Part shown: piece by piece, positions 15,974 to 23,973 of the stretch | Numbering within the stretch: the first letter of the stretch is position 1 | How the letters are laid out: each line of letters starts with the position of its first letter | Origin: Tepidibacter sp. | GTDB taxonomy: Bacteria; Bacillota; Clostridia; Peptostreptococcales; Peptostreptococcaceae | Assembly: GCF_025210165.1 (NCBI RefSeq) | Contig: NZ_JAOASI010000022.1 | Coordinates: 1 to 38,243, forward strand | Reading direction: 5' to 3' | Length of the DNA stretch: 38,243 nt | The notes under the pieces: generated by a model | What the model saw: only the letters and a program-made list of their open reading frames with translations | Database searches by the model: none | Told to the model about the DNA's origin: nothing | Program-made: the position numbers and the translations under genes

Positions 15974-17257
15974 GTGAATTTAACTATAAGCTTAAAACAA
16001 CACGTTGGAGTGCCATGTAAACCTATTGTTAATATAGGTGATAAAGTTAAGAAGGGACAGTTAATAGCCAAGCCTAACGGATTAGGTGCTAATATACACT
16101 CAAGTGTATATGGAAAAATTGTAGAAATAACTGATACCAATATAATTATAGAAGCTGATGAAAATCAACCAAGTGATTACGTTAAGATAAAAGAAACTAA
16201 GAGTCATCTAGAGGCGGTTAAAGAGGCTGGTATAGTTGGAGCTGGTGGAGCAGGATTTCCTACACATATTAAATTAGATGTAAATTTAAAAGGTGGATTT
16301 ATTATAGCAAATGCTGCTGAGTGTGAACCGGTGCTTTCTCATAATGTTGCAGTAATGGAGAAAAATCCAGAAATTATTGTAAAAGGTCTTAAATATGTAA
16401 TTGAAATGACTAATGCTTCTAAAGGATATATAGCTGTAAAGCCAAAGTACAAAAAAGCAATTATAGCTCTTGGTAAAGCATGTAAATATGAAGAAAAAAT
16501 AGAAATTAAATATTTACCAGATATGTACCCAGCAGGTGATGAAAGAGTTATAATAAGAGAATTACTTAATGTAGAACTAAAGCCAGGGCAATTACCACTA
16601 GAAGCTAGAGCTGTAGTTTGTAACACTGAAACACTAAAAAATATCGTATTAGCTATAGAGGAGCAAAAGCCTGTTATAACTAAGGATATCACAGTTGGTG
16701 GAAGAGTTAAGAATGCTAAGGGTGGAAAGTGCTTTATGGATGTTCCAATAGGAATGCCTATTAAGCACTACATACAAGAATGTGGTGGATATGAGTTACC
16801 ATATGGAGAGATAGTATTAGGAGGACCTTTTACAGGCATTCATGGAGAAGAAGATTCTACAGTTACTAAGACTTTAGGCGGTGTATTAGTATCAATGCCG
16901 TTTCCTAATGATAGTAGAAAAGTTGGTATAATTGCATGCGAATGTGGTGCGCAAGAAGACAGACTTAAAGAAATAGCTGCTGGAATGGGGGCTGAGGTTG
17001 TAGCAGAAACTAAATGCAAGAGAATGACAGAGTCTAATGGAAGATATAGATGCGATTTACCTGGAATGTGTCCAGGGCAAGCTGAAAAAGTTTTATACCT
17101 TAAAAAGCAGGGAGCAGAAATAGTTATTACTGGAACATGTGAGGACTGAACTAACACAGTTATGAACGTAGCTCCTAGGTTAGGAGTGCCAGTATACCAT
17201 AGTACTGACCATGTTTTAAGAGGTGCAGGGCATAGAATATATAGAAGAAAAAAATAA
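15974..17257 (+). CDS. prdC: PrdC, selenocysteine-containing RnfC-like electron-transfer protein
   Basis: 427 aa if UGA 17147-17149 is read as selenocysteine (residue 392). The frame stays open for 35 more codons, conserved in style, to TAA 17257. The N-terminal half is RnfC-like (SLKQHVGVPCKPIV, GAGGAGFPTHIKL, the flavin/SLBB-type region). Near the end GTCEDU forms a CxxU redox pair, and further cysteines occur in KCKRMT and RYRCDLPGMC. In C. difficile, PrdC is a selenoprotein thought to pass electrons to proline reductase. The start is taken as GTG 15974, with AGGAGGTGA (15961-15969) correctly placed; the in-frame ATG 15956 lies before that site. Confidence 0.93.
17165..17192 (+). promoter_or_regulatory. 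Bacterial SECIS element in prdC
   Basis: Stem CTCCTA (17172-17177) with TAGGAG (17181-17186) and loop GGT, beginning 22 nt after the UGA. Position and the GU in the apical loop fit a bacterial SECIS that recruits SelB. It was judged by eye only. Confidence 0.65.
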
Positions 17258-17272
17258 GAGGAGGAGATTTAT

Positions 17273-19126
17273 ATGTCAATTACTCCAGAAACAGCTAAAG
17301 CTCATGCTAAAGATCCAGCGGTTTGCTGCTGTAGATTCGAAGCTGGTACTGTGATTGAAACATCGATTTTAGAGGATCCAGCAATATTTGCTGACTTAGA
17401 GGATTCGGGATTATTAGAAATACCTGCAAATTGTTTAACTATAGAAGAGGTTTTAGGTGCTAAATTAACTAAAACTATAGATGCATTAACTCCGCTTACA
17501 GCTGATGTATTAGAAGGTGTTAACAAGATAGAAAAAGCTGAAGAAGTTAGAGAAGAGACTAAAGAAATAGCAACTGTTGCACCAGTAACAGGCGTTACTC
17601 CAGTTTCAGGTGGATCTGTTAAGATACACATAGGAGAGGGAAGAAACATAGATTTAGAAATACCTTTAAATATAGCAGCTTCTATGGGTCTTGCACCAGC
17701 TGTAGCTCCAGTTACTCAAGCTACTGATTTAGAAGTTGTACCTCCAGTTAATCAAGTAAAAGAAGCTAAGGCTATTAGATCATTAACTAAGAAGCACTTT
17801 AAAATAGAAAATGTTGAACTTGCTGATGAAACTAAAATAGAGGGGACAACTCTTTACATAAGAAAAGATATATGTCCAGAAGCAATAAACAGCGAAGAGT
17901 TAGTTGTAGATATGAAATTAGAAATAATAACTCCTGATAAGTACAACACTTATAGTGAAACTATAATGGATATTCAACCTATAGCGACTAAAGAAGAGGG
18001 AGAACTAGGAGAAGGCATCACTAGAGTAATAGATGGAGTTATCGTTATGGTAACAGGAACTGACGAAAATGGAGTTCAAATAGGTGAATTTGGTTCTTCT
18101 GAGGGTGACTTAGATAAGAACATCATGTGGGGAAGACCAGGTGCTCCAGATAAAGGAGATATATTCATAAAGACTCAAGTTACAGTTAAGGCTGGAATGA
18201 ATATGGAAAGACCAGGACCTCTTGCAGCTCATATGGCTACAGATGTTATAACTCAAGAAATAAGAGAAGCTTTAAAGAACGCTGATGATTCTTTAGTTGT
18301 TGAAACTAAAGAGTTAACTCAATACAGAAGACCTGGAAAGAAAAAAGTAGTTATAGTTAAAGAGATAATGGGGCAAGGAGCAATGCACGATAATTTAATA
18401 TTGCCAATGGAGCCAGTGGGAACCTTAGGAGCTAAACCTAATGTTGACCTTGGAAATGTTCCGGTTATGTTATCTCCGCTTGAAGTATTAGATGGAGGAA
18501 TACATGCACTGACTTGTATAGGACCTGCTTCTAAAGAAAATTCAAGACACTACTACAGAGAACCTCTAGTAATAGAAGCTATGAATGATGAAGAAATAGA
18601 TTTAGCAGGTGTTATATTTGTAGGATCTCCTCAAGTTAACTCTGAGAAATTCTATGTATCTAATAGATTAGGTATGATGGTGGAAGCTATGGATGTAGAT
18701 GGAGCTATAATAACGACAGAAGGATTCGGAAACAACCATATAGATTTTGCATCTCACCATGAGCAAATAGGTAAAAGAGGAGTTGCAGTAGTTGGATGTA
18801 CTTTCTCTGCAGTTCAAGGAGCTTTAGTTGTTGGAAATAAATACATGAAATATATGATAGACAACAATAAGTCTAAGCAGGGTATAGAGAATGAAATACT
18901 TTCAAACAACACATTATGTAAAGAAGATGCTATAAGAGCTTTAGCTATGGTTAAGGCTGTTATGGATGGAGAAGAAGTTAAAGCTGCAGAAAGAAAATGG
19001 AATAACAATGTTAAGTTAAATAACGTTGAGCTTATAGAAAAAGAAACTGGAACTAAGGTAGAACTTCTTGAGAATGAGCAAGTTTTAGAAAAAAGTAAGA
19101 AGAGAAGAGAAATCTACGAAAAATAA
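17273..19126 (+). CDS. prdA: D-proline reductase proprotein PrdA (pyruvoyl subunit precursor)
   Basis: 617 aa. Proline reductase converts D-proline to 5-aminovalerate in the Stickland reaction. PrdA self-cleaves in front of a Cys that becomes the catalytic pyruvoyl group. Here the site is HALT-CIGPASKE, with Cys415, giving chains of 414 and 203 aa, close to the roughly 45 and 23 kDa chains known from A. sticklandii and C. difficile. Residues 1-155 include CCCRFEAGT and an Ala/Pro/Val-rich linker; from about 165 on, the protein aligns with PrdD and then PrdE. AGGAGGAG lies 7-8 nt before the ATG, 15 nt after prdC. Same operon. Confidence 0.95.
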   Translation: MSITPETAKAHAKDPAVCCCRFEAGTVIETSILEDPAIFADLEDSGLLEIPANCLTIEEVLGAKLTKTIDALTPLTADVLEGVNKIEKAEEVREETKEIATVAPVTGVTPVSGGSVKIHIGEGRNIDLEIPLNIAASMGLAPAVAPVTQATDLEVVPPVNQVKEAKAIRSLTKKHFKIENVELADETKIEGTTLYIRKDICPEAINSEELVVDMKLEIITPDKYNTYSETIMDIQPIATKEEGELGEGITRVIDGVIVMVTGTDENGVQIGEFGSSEGDLDKNIMWGRPGAPDKGDIFIKTQVTVKAGMNMERPGPLAAHMATDVITQEIREALKNADDSLVVETKELTQYRRPGKKKVVIVKEIMGQGAMHDNLILPMEPVGTLGAKPNVDLGNVPVMLSPLEVLDGGIHALTCIGPASKENSRHYYREPLVIEAMNDEEIDLAGVIFVGSPQVNSEKFYVSNRLGMMVEAMDVDGAIITTEGFGNNHIDFASHHEQIGKRGVAVVGCTFSAVQGALVVGNKYMKYMIDNNKSKQGIENEILSNNTLCKEDAIRALAMVKAVMDGEEVKAAERKWNNNVKLNNVELIEKETGTKVELLENEQVLEKSKKRREIYEK

Positions 19127-19149
19127 GATTCCTAAAATAGGTGATGTAA

Positions 19150-19419
19150 ATGGAAAGATTAAAATATGCTTCTACAGAGAGAATGTATGAAGGTGTAATC
19201 GTTGAATTAACAGATGGTGGAGTTACTATTGATTTAAAAGGTAGACTTGGTCAATTTAAAATACCAAAGAGAATGTTAATAAGTGATTATGAATTAAAGC
19301 TTGGTATGGAAGTTGGATTTTTATTAAGCTATCCTGAAGTATTAGGACCTGAGGTTAATGAAAAATATGCCAAGATAATAGCAGAAAATCAAAGACGTGA
19401 ACAAGAAAAAAATAAATAA
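19150..19419 (+). CDS. CBO2463/CBO2479-type small protein of the prd operon
   Basis: 89 aa, starting MERLKYASTERMYEG and ending in a charged tail. The middle (GVIVELTDGGVTIDLKGRLG) is strand-rich and could be an OB or S1-like barrel, followed by MLISDYELKLGMEVGFLL. A homologue sits between prdA and prdB in C. difficile, so it is a constant member of the cluster, but its role is not established; assembly or maturation of the reductase is plausible by context. It starts 23 nt after prdA with a modest AGGTGATG site, and prdB follows after 21 nt. Confidence 0.82.
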   Translation: MERLKYASTERMYEGVIVELTDGGVTIDLKGRLGQFKIPKRMLISDYELKLGMEVGFLLSYPEVLGPEVNEKYAKIIAENQRREQEKNK

Positions 19420-19440
19420 CAGGAAAGAGAGGTAATAGAT

Positions 19441-20166
19441 ATGAGTCTTACAGTAGTAAAAGGACTTCAATCAGAAATATTTGTACCAATAACACCTCCA
19501 CCAGTATGGACGCCTGTAACTAAAGAATTAAAAGATATGAAGATAGCTTTAGCTACAGCAGCTGGTGTACACTTAAAATCAGATAAGAGATTTAATTTAG
19601 CAGGAGACTTTGGATTTAGAGTAATACCAGGAGATGCTTTAACTAGTGAAATGATGGTATCTCACGGTGGATACGATAATGCAGATGTTAATAAGGACAT
19701 TAACTGTATGTTCCCTATAGATAGATTAAGAGAGCTTGCAAATGAAGGATATATCAAAGAAGTAGCTCCAGCACACTTTGGATTTATGGGGGGCGGTGGA
19801 GATCAACAAAAATTTACTGACGAAACTGGTCCAGAAATAGCTAGACAATTAAAAGAAGAAGAAGTAGATGCAGTTGTATTAACAGCTGGCTGAGGTACTT
19901 GCCACCGCTCTGCCGTGATCGTGCAGAGAGCGATTGAGGAAATAGGTATACCTACTATAATAGTAGCAGCTCTTCCTCCAGTAGTAAGACAAAATGGTAG
20001 TCCAAGAGCAGTTGCTCCATTAGTTCCAATGGGAGCAAATGCAGGTGAGCCAAATAATGTTGAAATGCAAACTAACATATTAAAAGATACTTTAACTAAG
20101 CTTGTAGAAATACCAAGTGCAGGTAAAATAATATCTTTACCATATGAATATATAGCTAAAGTATAA
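19441..20166 (+). CDS. prdB: D-proline reductase selenoprotein subunit PrdB
   Basis: 241 aa, read through UGA 19891-19893 as selenocysteine (residue 151), in the motif GUGTCHRSA: a UxxC redox pair. The selenol attacks D-proline bound to the PrdA pyruvoyl group. Upstream, GDFGFRVIPGDALTSEMMVSHGGYD and HFGFMGGGGD are typical of PrdB and of the related glycine-reductase GrdB family. After the Sec come AIEEIGIPTIIVAALPPV and the C-terminal region. The GAAAGAGAGG site precedes ATG 19441. Function requires the Sec machinery (selA, selB, selC, selD), not in this window. Confidence 0.95.
19896..19935 (+). promoter_or_regulatory. Bacterial SECIS element in prdB
   Basis: CTCTGC (19908-19913) pairs with GCAGAG (19923-19928) across a 9-nt loop containing GTGATCGT, 14 nt after the UGA. 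The codons here (CAC CGC TCT GCC GTG ATC GTG CAG) are GC-rich and unlike the rest of the gene, as expected if RNA structure constrains them. Confidence 0.75.
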
Positions 20167-20208
20167 TTAATAAACTTCCCTCTTTTAACGAAGAGGGAAG
20201 TTTATTAA
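20167..20208 (+). terminator. 18-bp perfect stem-loop between prdB and prdD
   Basis: TTAATAAACTTCCCTCTT (20167-20184) pairs without a mismatch to 20191-20208 around loop TTAACG. On the + strand it is followed by ACAAAAAATACC, with no U-run beyond the stem end, so it may be a partial terminator or a 3' stabiliser that lowers prdD-prdE-prdF expression relative to prdC-prdA-prdB. Confidence 0.7.
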
Positions 20209-20217
20209 ACAAAAAAT

Positions 20218-20231
20218 ACCTTCAAGAAGGT
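20218..20231 (+). promoter_or_regulatory. Small hairpin covering the prdD ribosome site
   Basis: ACCTT (20218-20222) can pair with AAGGT (20227-20231), which is the core of the prdD Shine-Dalgarno sequence. The stem is only 5 bp with a 4-nt loop, so any effect would be mild. Confidence 0.4.
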
Positions 20232-20238
20232 GATGTAT

Positions 20239-21000
20239 ATGAATAAAGAGAAAGTTCTAAGAAGATTAGTAATAAAGGCTTTTCATATAAATAAGGTTGA
20301 ACTTGGAGATGAAAATTCGATAAGTGAAAGTTTGCTAATGATTGACAAAAAAATATCAAAAGAATTAGTCGATAATGAAGAATTGATAGAAGATATAAAT
20401 ATTAACATAATAAAGCCTAATCAGCATAATATTTATATAAACACTATTATGGACATTGTACCAATATCTACAAAGGTACTTGGCAAAATAGGAGAAGGGA
20501 TAACTCATACATTAACTGGAGTTTATGTTATGATAACAGGAGCTGATAGTAAAAAAAAGCAGATGCATGAATTTGGATCATCTGAAGGAATTTTAAAAGA
20601 ACAGCTTGTTTTAGATAAAGCTGGTACTCCATCTAAGGATGATTATATAATTCATTTTGATGTAACTTTAAAACCAGATATCCCATATGAAAGAAAGCTT
20701 CCTTTATCAGCTTTTAGAGCGAGTGATGAGTTTATACAAGGAATCAGAGCTATTTTAAAAGAATTAGATGGAAGAGATTCAACAGAGTCGCATGAATATC
20801 TAGATAAAATAAGACCTGATTCTAAAAAAGTTGTAATAGTAAAGCAAATAGCAGGTCAGGGTGCTATGTATGATAATCAACTTTTTTCAGATGAACCAAG
20901 TGGAGTTTTAGGAGGTAAATCTATTATAGACGTGGGAAATGTTCCTATGATAATATCTCCTAATGAATACAGAGATGGCGCATTAAGAGCCATGACGTAA
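20239..21000 (+). CDS. prdD: PrdD, paralogue of the PrdA N-terminal chain
   Basis: 253 aa, similar along its length to PrdA residues about 163-414: KAFHINKVELGDE against KKHFKIENVELADE, HEFGSSEGIL against GEFGSSEGDL, VVIVKQIAGQGAMYDNQL against VVIVKEIMGQGAMHDNLI. It ends RDGALRAMT, where PrdA has LDGGIHALT immediately before the pyruvoyl-forming Cys. It lacks PrdA's first 160 residues. The exact role in proline reduction is unsettled. The start is ATG 20239, after AGAAGGTGA; GTG 20230 and ATG 20233 overlap that site. Confidence 0.88.
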   Translation: MNKEKVLRRLVIKAFHINKVELGDENSISESLLMIDKKISKELVDNEELIEDININIIKPNQHNIYINTIMDIVPISTKVLGKIGEGITHTLTGVYVMITGADSKKKQMHEFGSSEGILKEQLVLDKAGTPSKDDYIIHFDVTLKPDIPYERKLPLSAFRASDEFIQGIRAILKELDGRDSTESHEYLDKIRPDSKKVVIVKQIAGQGAMYDNQLFSDEPSGVLGGKSIIDVGNVPMIISPNEYRDGALRAMT

Positions 21001-21012
21001 GGCGGTGATATT

Positions 21013-21483
21013 ATGGGTATAGGACCATCAACTAAAGAAACATCTCTTCATCATTTTAGAGATCCACTACTAGATGTTGTAAGTAATGATAAGGATGTAG
21101 ATCTTTTAGGTGTTATGGTAGTAGGAACACCTCAGGATAATAAAGAAAAATATTTTGTAGGAGCAAGAGTGGCAGCTTGGGCTGAAGCTATGAGAGCCGA
21201 TGGCGTAATTATTTCCGTTGATGGATGGGGAAACTCTCATGTGGATTATGCAAATACGATAGAAGAAATAGGAAAAAGAGGAATACCTGTAGTAGGACTT
21301 AGCTTTATAGGAACTCAAGCAAAATTTGTAGTAACTAATAATTACATGGACACTATTGTAGATTTTAATAAATCAAAAGACGGAATAGAGACACAAGTCG
21401 TTGGAGAAAACAATGTAGATACATTAGATGCTAAAAAAGCGCTTGCATTTTTAAAATTAAAAATGAGAAAAGAGGGTAAATAG
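21013..21483 (+). CDS. prdE: PrdE, paralogue of the PrdA C-terminal (pyruvoyl) chain
   Basis: 156 aa, aligned with PrdA from residue 415 on: MGIGPSTKETSLHHFRDPLL against CIGPASKENSRHYYREPLV, then VVGTPQDNKEKYFVGARV and GVIISVDGWGNSHVDYANTI. The initiator Met replaces the Cys that forms the pyruvoyl group, so PrdE cannot carry that cofactor. It lacks PrdA's last 40 or so residues. It is in the same reading frame as prdD, separated by one TAA and four codons that include a GGCGGTGAT ribosome site. prdF starts 1 nt after its stop. Confidence 0.88.
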   Translation: MGIGPSTKETSLHHFRDPLLDVVSNDKDVDLLGVMVVGTPQDNKEKYFVGARVAAWAEAMRADGVIISVDGWGNSHVDYANTIEEIGKRGIPVVGLSFIGTQAKFVVTNNYMDTIVDFNKSKDGIETQVVGENNVDTLDAKKALAFLKLKMRKEGK

Positions 21484-21484
21484 T

Positions 21485-22492
21485 ATGAAAACTATAAGAA
21501 ATATTCACGCTGTTGATTCACACACTATGGGAGAACCAACAAGAATAATAGTTGGTGGAGTACCTAATATACCAGGTAAAACTATGGCTGAGAAAAAAGA
21601 GTATCTAGAAAAAAATATGGATACATTAAGAACTGCGATTATGCTTGAGCCAAGAGGACACAATGATATGTTTGGTTCTATATTAACAGCTCCAGTAAAT
21701 GAAGAAGCTGACTTTGGAATAATCTTTATGGATGGTGGCGGATACTTAAATATGTGTGGTCATGGATCTATAGGAGCTATAACAGTAGCTGTTGAAACTG
21801 GTATGGTTGAGCCAAAAGAGCCTATTACAGAGGTTGTAATGGATACTCCTGCTGGAATAGTAAGATCTACAGCTAAGGTTGAAAATGGAAAGGTTAAAGA
21901 AGTATCTATAGTTAATGTACCAGCTTTTCACTATAAGAAAGATGTAGAAATAGAGGTTCCTGAAATAGGAAAAATAAAATTTGATATATCTTTTGGAGGA
22001 AGCTTCTTTGCCATAATAGACGCTAAACAATTAGGACTTTCAGTTGAGCCTAAGAATGCTCAAAAGTTAACTAATTTAGGTCTAAAAATAAGAGATATAA
22101 TAAACAAAGATGTAGAAATACAGCATCCTACTTTGTCTCATATAAAAACTGTTGACTTAGTTGAAATATATGATAAACCATCTCATCCAGAAGCAACTTA
22201 CAAAAATGTAGTTATATTTGGCCAAGGACAAGTGGATAGATCACCTTGTGGAACTGGAACGAGTGCTAAAATGGCAACTCTTCACTCTAAGGGAGAGTTA
22301 AAAGAAGGAGAATTATTTGTATACGAAAGTATACTTGGAACTTTATTCAAAGGAAGAGTAGTTGGAACTGGTAAGGTTGCTGATTATAATTCTGTAATAC
22401 CTGAAATAACAGCGTCAGCTTATATAACTGGCTTTAATCACTTTGTAATAGATCCTGAAGATCCATTAAAGTATGGATTCGTATTAAAATAA
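21485..22492 (+). CDS. prdF: Proline racemase PrdF
   Basis: 335-aa cofactor-independent racemase that interconverts L- and D-proline, supplying D-proline to PrdA/PrdB. The two catalytic cysteines are present: Cys91 in NMCGHGSIG and Cys255 in DRSPCGTGTSAKM. HAVDSHTMGEPTRIIVGG at the N-terminus and LYVESILGT-like YESILGTLFKGRVV near the C-terminus are family hallmarks. The 4-hydroxyproline epimerase branch is the main alternative, but the prd context favours proline. The ATG overlaps closely with the end of prdE (1 nt between), so translation is probably coupled. It is the last prd gene; TauE/SafE has its own likely promoter. Confidence 0.95.
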   Translation: MKTIRNIHAVDSHTMGEPTRIIVGGVPNIPGKTMAEKKEYLEKNMDTLRTAIMLEPRGHNDMFGSILTAPVNEEADFGIIFMDGGGYLNMCGHGSIGAITVAVETGMVEPKEPITEVVMDTPAGIVRSTAKVENGKVKEVSIVNVPAFHYKKDVEIEVPEIGKIKFDISFGGSFFAIIDAKQLGLSVEPKNAQKLTNLGLKIRDIINKDVEIQHPTLSHIKTVDLVEIYDKPSHPEATYKNVVIFGQGQVDRSPCGTGTSAKMATLHSKGELKEGELFVYESILGTLFKGRVVGTGKVADYNSVIPEITASAYITGFNHFVIDPEDPLKYGFVLK

Positions 22493-22514
22493 AATTAAAA
22501 AATAACATACATTG

Positions 22515-22543
22515 TTTACTTTTTATCAAAGTAATAGTAAAAT
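22515..22543 (+). promoter_or_regulatory. Candidate sigma-A promoter of the TauE/SafE gene
   Basis: TTTACT (22515-22520), a 17-nt spacer and TAAAAT (22538-22543). The -35 is only a fair match. No terminator separates it from prdF, so the permease could also be read through from the prd operon. Confidence 0.4.
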
Positions 22544-22575
22544 ATAGATACACAAAATAAGGAGGGGAATAAACA

Positions 22576-23751
22576 ATGATAAACATAGTTTTAGGTGTTT
22601 TAGGCGTTTTAACTCTTTGGTTTGCAGTAGTACTTATATTAGATTTTATAAAAAATAAAGATAATTTAGAAGAACATAATAGTTGGGGAAAAGTTGTTTT
22701 CATTGGATTTATAACAGATTTTTTCGATACTTTAGGAATAGGTTCATTTGCACCTACAACAGCACTACTTAAAGGTATGAAACAAGTTCAAGATAGACTT
22801 TTACCAGGAACATTAAATGCTGCTCATACTATACCAGTTGTACTTGAAGCGTTCATATTTATGACAGTTATAAAAGTTGATCCTATTACACTGGTTTCTA
22901 TGCTTGTGGCTGCAACGATTGGGGCATATGTCGGAGCTGGAATAGTTTCAAGACTTCCAGAAAAGAAAGTACAGTTTGTAATGGGTATAGCTTTATTTAT
23001 TACAGCTTTCTTAATGCTTGCAGGAAAAATGGATTGGATGCCAGGTGGCGGGCAGCCATTAGAAAAACCATTTGATGGAGTTAAAAATAGTTTGGTTTAT
23101 AAAACTCTTGAAATAGAAGAAACTGAAAAAATATCAGAAGCTGGAAGTTTAAAAATAAAAGAAATTATAAATACATCAAAAACGAAGGAAATGTCAGAAA
23201 ATACAAAAATGGAAGCAAAACAAGTTATAGAAAAATTAGGATTAGAAATAAATGGAGAAGTTATAAATCATAAAATAAAAGAAGTTATAGAAATAAAAGA
23301 AGTTAAAGATGGAGAAGCTGTTAAACAAATGGTGAAGTTTAAAAGAGAAACAGGAATACCTATAGGAGTTAGAGGTTTAAAACTCATCATAGCTGTGATT
23401 GCAAACTTTATACTTGGAGCTTTAATGACAGCTGGTATAGGTCTTTATGCACCGTGCATGGCACTTGTTTATTTCTTAGGAATGTCACAAATTATAGCTT
23501 TCCCGGTAATGATGGGTTCTTGCGCATTTTTAATGCCAGTTGCATCAGTTAAGTTTGTTAAAGAAAAAGCAATTGACAGAAGAGCATCAATAGGTATAAC
23601 AATAGGGGGTGTAGTAGGAGTTATTATAGCAGCTAAGTTTGTAAGTGGATTAGATATTGAAACACTCAAATGGTTAGTTATAATAGTTATATTCTATACT
23701 TCAATTACAATGATTAAAGTAGCATCTAAGAATAAAGAACTAGTAAACTGA
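22576..23751 (+). CDS. TauE/SafE-family permease with large hydrophilic insert
   Basis: 391-aa membrane protein. The first half (about residues 1-155) has roughly four membrane segments with FIGFITDFFDTLGIGSFAPT, and the second half (about 265-388) four more with GALMTAGIGLYAPCMALVYF. This is the duplicated TauE/SafE (sulfite or organosulfonate exporter) fold. Between them, residues about 160-263 form a soluble, Lys/Glu-rich, probably helical insert that ordinary family members of about 250-300 aa lack. The position right after prdF suggests a transport role linked to proline fermentation, but the substrate cannot be told. AGGAGGGG lies 6-7 nt before the ATG. Confidence 0.82.
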   Translation: MINIVLGVLGVLTLWFAVVLILDFIKNKDNLEEHNSWGKVVFIGFITDFFDTLGIGSFAPTTALLKGMKQVQDRLLPGTLNAAHTIPVVLEAFIFMTVIKVDPITLVSMLVAATIGAYVGAGIVSRLPEKKVQFVMGIALFITAFLMLAGKMDWMPGGGQPLEKPFDGVKNSLVYKTLEIEETEKISEAGSLKIKEIINTSKTKEMSENTKMEAKQVIEKLGLEINGEVINHKIKEVIEIKEVKDGEAVKQMVKFKRETGIPIGVRGLKLIIAVIANFILGALMTAGIGLYAPCMALVYFLGMSQIIAFPVMMGSCAFLMPVASVKFVKEKAIDRRASIGITIGGVVGVIIAAKFVSGLDIETLKWLVIIVIFYTSITMIKVASKNKELVN

Positions 23752-23767
23752 ATAAATTTATAAAAGA

Positions 23768-23794
23768 CTGTCGGTATATACCGGCAGCTTTTTA
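23768..23794 (+). terminator. Intrinsic terminator after the TauE/SafE gene
   Basis: CTGTCGG and CCGGCAG pair around TATATA, with one wobble, followed by CTTTTTATT. Confidence 0.85.
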
Positions 23795-23824
23795 TTCTAG
23801 AGGAATTTATAACGCTACACCTAT

Positions 23825-23920
23825 GACTATTTTTAAGCAACAGAGTGGTTAGACTTATTGGCACTATGAATGTAGTGAATTTTGCGTTTAAAATTTTTTA
23901 AAAACCTGAATAAAATAGTC
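23825..23920 (+). repeat. Structured repeat, copy 1
   Basis: Begins GACTATTTTTAAGCAACAGA, contains TTGGCACTATGAATGTAGTG, where CACTA and TAGTG can pair, then GAATTTTG, and closes with AAAATAGTC (23912-23920), the inverse of its first nine bases. The ordered blocks GACTATTTT, AGCAAC, GAG, TTGGC, TATGA and GAATTTT recur in copy 2 at 24663. Nature unknown: a small mobile or dispersed intergenic element, or a structured RNA. Confidence 0.55.
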
Positions 23921-23973
23921 TTTATCCTAATATATTTATATAGATAATACATAAGAACATGGAGGGAAGGAAG

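Noticed and set aside
17147-19893. Early stops in prdC and prdB as signs of pseudogenes or sequencing errors
   Set aside because: Both are UGA, at the known selenocysteine positions of these families, with open frames continuing beyond and local stem-loops after them.
20998-21012. TAA between prdD and prdE as a nonsense mutation in a prdA duplicate
   Set aside because: A ribosome site and ATG follow at once, the split matches the PrdA cleavage point, and prdD and prdE are separate genes in C. difficile too.
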